A stretch of DNA of 64,000 bases, taken from contig NZ_BMHP01000002.1 in NCBI RefSeq assembly GCF_014641075.1, positions 1,860,001-1,924,000 of the forward strand. Direction: 5' to 3'. The notes beneath the pieces were generated by a model. That model ran no database searches and was not told where the DNA came from. It was given only the letters and a program-made list of their open reading frames with translations. Below are positions 60,118 to 64,000 of this stretch, one piece after another. Origin of the DNA: Paenibacillus nasutitermitis. Lineage in GTDB: Bacteria > Bacillota > Bacilli > Paenibacillales > Paenibacillaceae. Each line of letters opens with the position of its first letter. Positions within the stretch are counted from its first letter, which is position 1. The position numbers and the translations under genes are program-made.

Positions 60118-60999
60118 TTAGCCGCCCATCAGCATGACTGCCGGTGAGGCGACAAGAATCATCAGAATCAGAAAGATCCCGACAAGTGGAAACACTAGCT
60201 TGGAAGATGCTTCTTCGCCAAGGGATCTGGCAACCGCTTTGCGTTTGTCCCACAACGTATAGGATAGTTCCTGTAGGGATAATGCGAGCCTGTCCCCGCC
60301 GCGGCGGTAATTGAGCAGCAGGGTCGTTGTAAACAGTGATACCTCCTGTACCGCACAGCGTCTGCTGAAGGCCTCCATGGCAGAAGCAAACGACTCCCCA
60401 TTCCGGATGCCTTCATTTGCCCTCCGGAGCTCTTCAATAAGCGTGCCCGCCTGTTTATCGTCTCCCCGCCTAGCACAACGTTGTAGCGCCCGCTGCACCG
60501 TTTCCCCTGCGCCAAGCAAAAGCATGAGCTTGCTGATGACTTCAGGAAGCATCAGCAGGATCTCCCGTTTGCGCCGCTCAACCTTGCTTCGGGCATCCCT
60601 CCACTTGGCGGCAGGGATACCCACGCCAAGCAAAGCGCCGATCAGCAGCAGCGCATTTTCTCCGCTGAGCAGGCACAGCCAGCAGCTGGCCGTCAGAGCC
60701 AAATAACCGGTTCCCACGGAGAAGGCAAGAGAAAGTCTTGTCGATTCAATGGTCCAGCCGGTTCCTCCCAGAATGAGAAGCTTGCCGTGCAAGCCAGTCA
60801 GCTGTGTCTGTGTCCGGTCCCATACCCCTGACTTGTCCAGAAGCAAATAGAACGGCTTTATCAGCAGGTTTCTGTTGTTGGGCGTATCCAGAGAAGTTTG
60901 ACCGGTCAAGGCGGCGGCGTAGTGCTTGTTTTGTTTGCCGGACAGGATGAATGCTGCAGCCCACACCATGGTAAGCGCTGCTCCGATCAGCAGGATCAT
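60118..60999 (-). CDS. TadC-like inner-membrane platform protein (type II secretion F domain)
   Basis: The 293-aa membrane protein has N-terminal helices (1-20 and about 85-135), a central T2SSF domain with LLMLPEVISKLMLLLGAGETVQRAL and two C-terminal helices. It pairs with TadB as the assembly platform. The start is uncertain: ATG 60999 is 11 nt from GGAGG, GTG 61008 only 2 nt, and an ATC at 61002 exactly 8 nt. It begins 15 bp after tadB ends. Confidence 0.88.
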   Translation of the reverse strand: MILLIGAALTMVWAAAFILSGKQNKHYAAALTGQTSLDTPNNRNLLIKPFYLLLDKSGVWDRTQTQLTGLHGKLLILGGTGWTIESTRLSLAFSVGTGYLALTASCWLCLLSGENALLLIGALLGVGIPAAKWRDARSKVERRKREILLMLPEVISKLMLLLGAGETVQRALQRCARRGDDKQAGTLIEELRRANEGIRNGESFASAMEAFSRRCAVQEVSLFTTTLLLNYRRGGDRLALSLQELSYTLWDKRKAVARSLGEEASSKLVFPLVGIFLILMILVASPAVMLMGG

Positions 61000-61014
61000 G
61001 ATCGTCACTCCCTC

Positions 61015-61854
61015 CTACATGCGGATATCCATAATTTTCGTCATCATCCAATAACACAAATTCAAGAGCAGCAAGGACACCGTCAACAGAACATAACCCA
61101 TTCCGCCATATAGGGGCTCCATATATTCGGGAGCGGCGAAACCGAGAAACGCAAGAAAAATGAAAGGGACCGCCATCATGATGCGCGACTCATAACGTTT
61201 CTGGGCGAGCATCACAGCAATATCCTGCTGGATATCCAGCTTTTCTCCAATGGTTTGGGAAGTTCGGCGGATTACCTCAACCAGATCGCCTCCCGATCGC
61301 TTGCAGGTTGTAAATACATCAACAAATTGGGCGATATCGTCGATTCCGGCTCTATGGCTCAAGTCCTCAAGCGCATGCTCCAGCGGCTCTCCATAAACCA
61401 TGCGCGTCCGGATAATCTCAAATTCAACGAGCACCTCGGTTTTGGGATCGGGATACAGCAGACGCAAATCGTCGAGCGCCGTAACAAAGGCGTTCTCCAC
61501 GGAACGTCCTGCTGCCAGTGACGATGTGACCGAGAATAACGCTTCTTTAAACTGCAGCGTCAGCCTGAGCCTCCGTTTGACAAGAAGCGTTCTGCGGCTG
61601 AATCGCGGGGCGATCAGGCCAGCCACTGACAGAATCAGCGCCACGATGACAGAATGGTAGAATAGATAGGCGGCTGTGAATAAGAGCCCCCCTCCCGCAA
61701 GAGCGGCATAAACGAACTGACGTCTGCTCAAATGATAGTGAGAATAATCCGTCAAACCTGCTCCCCCCTGCGCCTTGCCAACACGGGAAGCCTCCTGTGG
61801 CCAACCAAGCCATGCCAATAAGCGTCCGTCTTTTTTTGCTGCTCTTTGCTTCAT
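61015..61854 (-). CDS. TadB-like inner-membrane platform protein (type II secretion F domain)
   Basis: The 279-aa protein has two hydrophobic segments near residues 48-85, a T2SSF domain (LQFKEALFSVTSSLAAGRSVENAF, then EPLEHALEDLSHRAG) and two C-terminal helices. ATG 61854 overlaps the cpaF stop in ATGA, with GGGGAGG 7 nt upstream inside cpaF. The longer frame to 61905 would lie within cpaF and is unlikely. Confidence 0.9.
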   Translation of the reverse strand: MKQRAAKKDGRLLAWLGWPQEASRVGKAQGGAGLTDYSHYHLSRRQFVYAALAGGGLLFTAAYLFYHSVIVALILSVAGLIAPRFSRRTLLVKRRLRLTLQFKEALFSVTSSLAAGRSVENAFVTALDDLRLLYPDPKTEVLVEFEIIRTRMVYGEPLEHALEDLSHRAGIDDIAQFVDVFTTCKRSGGDLVEVIRRTSQTIGEKLDIQQDIAVMLAQKRYESRIMMAVPFIFLAFLGFAAPEYMEPLYGGMGYVLLTVSLLLLNLCYWMMTKIMDIRM

Positions 61855-63089
61855 CCCACCTCCTCCCCTAAAGCACTCTCCAGGCCTGCCATCTGAAGCT
61901 TCCACCTGCGCTGCAAACGGCTCCCTGTTGGTCTCAAGGCCCCGATAACCCGTCCAGCCTTTTCTCCTTCTTCTTCAAAGCGGTAAAGTGACTGAAGCGA
62001 TACTTCGCCGTTCAGCAGGCCGGTAATCTCGCAAATTTCCGTCACCCGCCGCGAGCGGTCGCGCATGCGCGATAAATGGACGACGATATCGATCGCGGAG
62101 CTAATCTGCTGCCGGATAACTATAATCGGCAGCTCCGCGCCGCTGAGCACCATGGTCTCCAGCCTTGCCATCATATCGCGCGCGCTGTTGGCATGGCCGG
62201 TTGATAAGGAACCGTCATGCCCCGTATTCATCGCCTGCAGCATATCAATCGCTTCCCCGCCGCGGACTTCGCCGATAATGATGCGGTTGGGCCGCATCCT
62301 GAGCGAGGCCTTAATCAGCTCGCGCATGGTGATTTCGCCCTTGCCTTCCGTGTTGGCATTGCGCGTCTCCAGCGACACCAGATTGGGGATAGAGGCAATT
62401 TGCAGCTCCGCAGAGTCTTCGATAGTGACAATCCGCTCATCTGCAGGGATAAACTGGGACAGGGCATTTAGAAAGGTGGTTTTTCCCGAGCCTGTTCCCC
62501 CGCTAATAAAAACATTGTATTTGGCGGAGACGAGCTTGCGCAGCAGATCCGCCGCTTCTTCCGTAAGGGCCCCGAGTGCGATCAAATCCTTCATACACAG
62601 CGGCTTCTCCGGAAATTTGCGGATTGTCATTGTCGGTCCTTTCAGAGCTACCGGCGGAAGAACAATATGAACACGGGAGCCATCCTTCAATCTGGCGTCC
62701 ACAATAGGCGAGGATTCATTCACGACGCGATTGACGCCGGCAACGACCGCCTGGATCAGATCCTCCAGTCGCTCCCGGCTCTCGAAAGACAGGGAAAGCC
62801 GCATCAGCTTGCCGGCACGCTCAATAAACATCTCCTCGTGGCTGTTGATCATGATCTCCGTGACTGTGGGATCATCCATCAGCGGCTGCAGCAGGTCCAG
62901 CCCTCTGAAGGCATGGAACAGACGGCGTACAAGCTGTACCTTGCCTCCTGCCGTCAGCGGATGCTCGCGCGACCATTGAAAGACGTTTCTTTCAATCACC
63001 TCCATGAAATCCGCATCCGACATCGCATTGTCCATATCAAGCTGCCCGCGGATCTTAGCCTTTAGCTGCAATACGATTTCCTCCTGCAT
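61851..63089 (-). CDS. cpaF: CpaF/TadA pilus assembly ATPase
   Basis: The 412-aa secretion ATPase has Walker A GGTGSGKT (197-204), the Asp box VTIEDSAELQI, Walker B RIIIGEVRGGEAIDML and the His box LSTGHANSARD. It powers Flp pilus assembly. GGGGAGGGGAAG lies directly before the ATG, which overlaps the 3' end of cpaE by 35 bp. Full length for the family. Confidence 0.95.
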   Translation of the reverse strand: MQEEIVLQLKAKIRGQLDMDNAMSDADFMEVIERNVFQWSREHPLTAGGKVQLVRRLFHAFRGLDLLQPLMDDPTVTEIMINSHEEMFIERAGKLMRLSLSFESRERLEDLIQAVVAGVNRVVNESSPIVDARLKDGSRVHIVLPPVALKGPTMTIRKFPEKPLCMKDLIALGALTEEAADLLRKLVSAKYNVFISGGTGSGKTTFLNALSQFIPADERIVTIEDSAELQIASIPNLVSLETRNANTEGKGEITMRELIKASLRMRPNRIIIGEVRGGEAIDMLQAMNTGHDGSLSTGHANSARDMMARLETMVLSGAELPIIVIRQQISSAIDIVVHLSRMRDRSRRVTEICEITGLLNGEVSLQSLYRFEEEGEKAGRVIGALRPTGSRLQRRWKLQMAGLESALGEEVG

Positions 63090-64000
63090 CTTCCCCTCCC
63101 CTTTCCAAAATCGCCAGTCTCACCAAGAGAGACTCCACAGCGCCGCGGTATGCGGGCGATCCACTGTCCTCCAACACGTTATATCCGCCCGCCCATTCCG
63201 GCATAAAAGGCAGCGAGCCTGCCAGCCGCAGCTTCAATGCCTCCTCGCATATGGGATCGTTATTCAAGGACCTGGCATTAATAAACTTGAACTTGCGCCG
63301 GCAATTCAGAAAATCATTCCCCCATTTCTGCTCGCCGTAACGAAGGGCAAGCTGTGTTTTCCGCAGAACACCCCCATCTCCTGAAACCAGCCATAATATA
63401 TGGCCGGCCGCCTGAAGCACGGCATGGTGGAGTTCCTCGAGCCGGCTGTCCAGATCAATAATCACAAGATCATATTGTCCGGCGCAGGCAATCGTCCGAA
63501 TGAGCAGGGCAGTCTGGTCGGCGCTCAGGGACAACAACTCCTCGGCATTCCCGCTTGGCGCAAAATAATCCATCGGCAGCGTGGCGTGACGCTTCCTAAG
63601 CTCCGATAAGCGCAGCGGCGACTTATCCGGCTGTGCCTGCAGCGTATAGAGCATCTGCGGAAAATCCTCGGATCCTTCGTCCCCCAGCCAAAGCGAGGTC
63701 GCATTCCACTGCTCCAGGTTCAAATAAAATACCCGCATCCCCCGGACTCCGGCTTGTCTTGCAAGCTGCAGCGCAAGCATCGTCTTGCCGATTCCCCCTG
63801 CTGCAGAATAAACGGCGACAACAGGAGACTCCTCTCCTTCGGTCCGGCTTGTGCTCGCCCCTGTAGCGGCATGGACCGCGGATAATGCCTGCAGAAGCTG
63901 AGGCAGAGGCTGATACTGCAGCACTTCTGCTGCATTCGGATATTGACCGCTTCGTCCTACAAGCGCCACAAGCGGGATAGCACCTGTTTGTTCCCCCAGC
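63055..64000 (-). CDS. CpaE/TadZ-like ATPase, N-terminus beyond window edge
   Basis: The frame is open to base 64000, so the start lies outside; about 315 codons are visible. A deviant Walker A motif AAGGIGKTMLALQLA and DLVIIDLDSRLEEL place it in the ParA/MinD-like CpaE/TadZ family, which localises the pilus machine at the pole. The missing N-terminal part is probably the receiver-like domain. A GTG at 63969 is internal, not a start. It is the first visible gene of the Tad operon. Confidence 0.88.
   Translation of the reverse strand, partial: LGEQTGAIPLVALVGRSGQYPNAAEVLQYQPLPQLLQALSAVHAATGASTSRTEGEESPVVAVYSAAGGIGKTMLALQLARQAGVRGMRVFYLNLEQWNATSLWLGDEGSEDFPQMLYTLQAQPDKSPLRLSELRKRHATLPMDYFAPSGNAEELLSLSADQTALLIRTIACAGQYDLVIIDLDSRLEELHHAVLQAAGHILWLVSGDGGVLRKTQLALRYGEQKWGNDFLNCRRKFKFINARSLNNDPICEEALKLRLAGSLPFMPEWAGGYNVLEDSGSPAYRGAVESLLVRLAILERGGEDAGGNRIAAKG

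Overview
The window looks like a chromosomal segment of a spore-forming Firmicute of the Paenibacillus type. It carries the sporulation phosphorelay protein KapB, a GerA-type germinant receptor operon with a candidate forespore promoter, a GlpP antiterminator, a PilZ protein and four secreted or anchored proteins with copper-amine-oxidase-N (stalk) domains. Ribosome binding sites are strong GGAGG types, often 8 nt from the start codon, and GTG/TTG starts are common. The genus assignment is an inference from gene content and style. I see no rRNA, tRNA, CRISPR array, prophage or intact insertion sequence.

Layout. 1-2.8 kb: a truncated YhgE/Pip membrane protein and its TetR regulator, each with a copy of the same operator, then pyrE-like and kapB. 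3-9 kb: a MGDG-synthase/UgtP-like glycosyltransferase, ACT-malic enzyme, and a GT39 / GT2 / DUF2304 / SMR-type flippase set that fits a three-component envelope glycosylation module. 9-18 kb: stalk-domain proteins, an aldo/keto reductase, a B12-binding radical SAM protein, a stalk-trypsin fusion protease, and an AraC regulator divergent from a PhyH dioxygenase. 18-24 kb: squalene/phytoene synthase, AT-rich accessory patches (Ig-like lipoprotein, DUF4362 protein), RluA, a metallo-beta-lactamase-fold gene with tandem operators, TspO-like protein, and an unexplained 0.4-kb intergenic region. 24-31 kb: phosphoesterase/HAD pair, glpP, ArsR-DUF2087, S41 protease, aldo/keto reductase with divergent AraC, Cof hydrolase. 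32-36 kb: germinant receptor operon in the order A-C-D-B. 36-53 kb: DUF3298/stalk protein, gpmA, sulfate transporter cysT-cysW-cysA-sbp, yigZ, pgi, a dehydrogenase-PilZ fusion, ppnP, tkt, purU, nfo, a DUF2621 protein, a lipoprotein and a TIGR01777 epimerase. 53.6-64 kb: a Gram-positive Tad/Flp pilus operon read leftwards (CpaE, CpaF, TadB, TadC, Flp, TadE, DUF5702-like, second TadE-like, prepilin peptidase, FHA protein), with CpaE cut by the right edge.

How it works together. Three glycolytic or pentose-phosphate genes (gpmA, pgi, tkt) lie within 11 kb, and between pgi and tkt sits a protein joining a 3-hydroxyisobutyrate-dehydrogenase-like enzyme to a PilZ domain with an intact c-di-GMP motif. 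This is the most unusual gene in the window. The Tad operon supplies a complete Gram-positive pilus assembly set and ends in an FHA protein that may link it to Ser/Thr phosphorylation. A second notable pattern is translational: in squalene synthase, glpP and the large Tad gene, a perfect GGAGG lies exactly 8 nt before an in-frame AUU or AUC, while the nearest NUG overlaps the GGAGG itself. This suggests non-canonical start codons.
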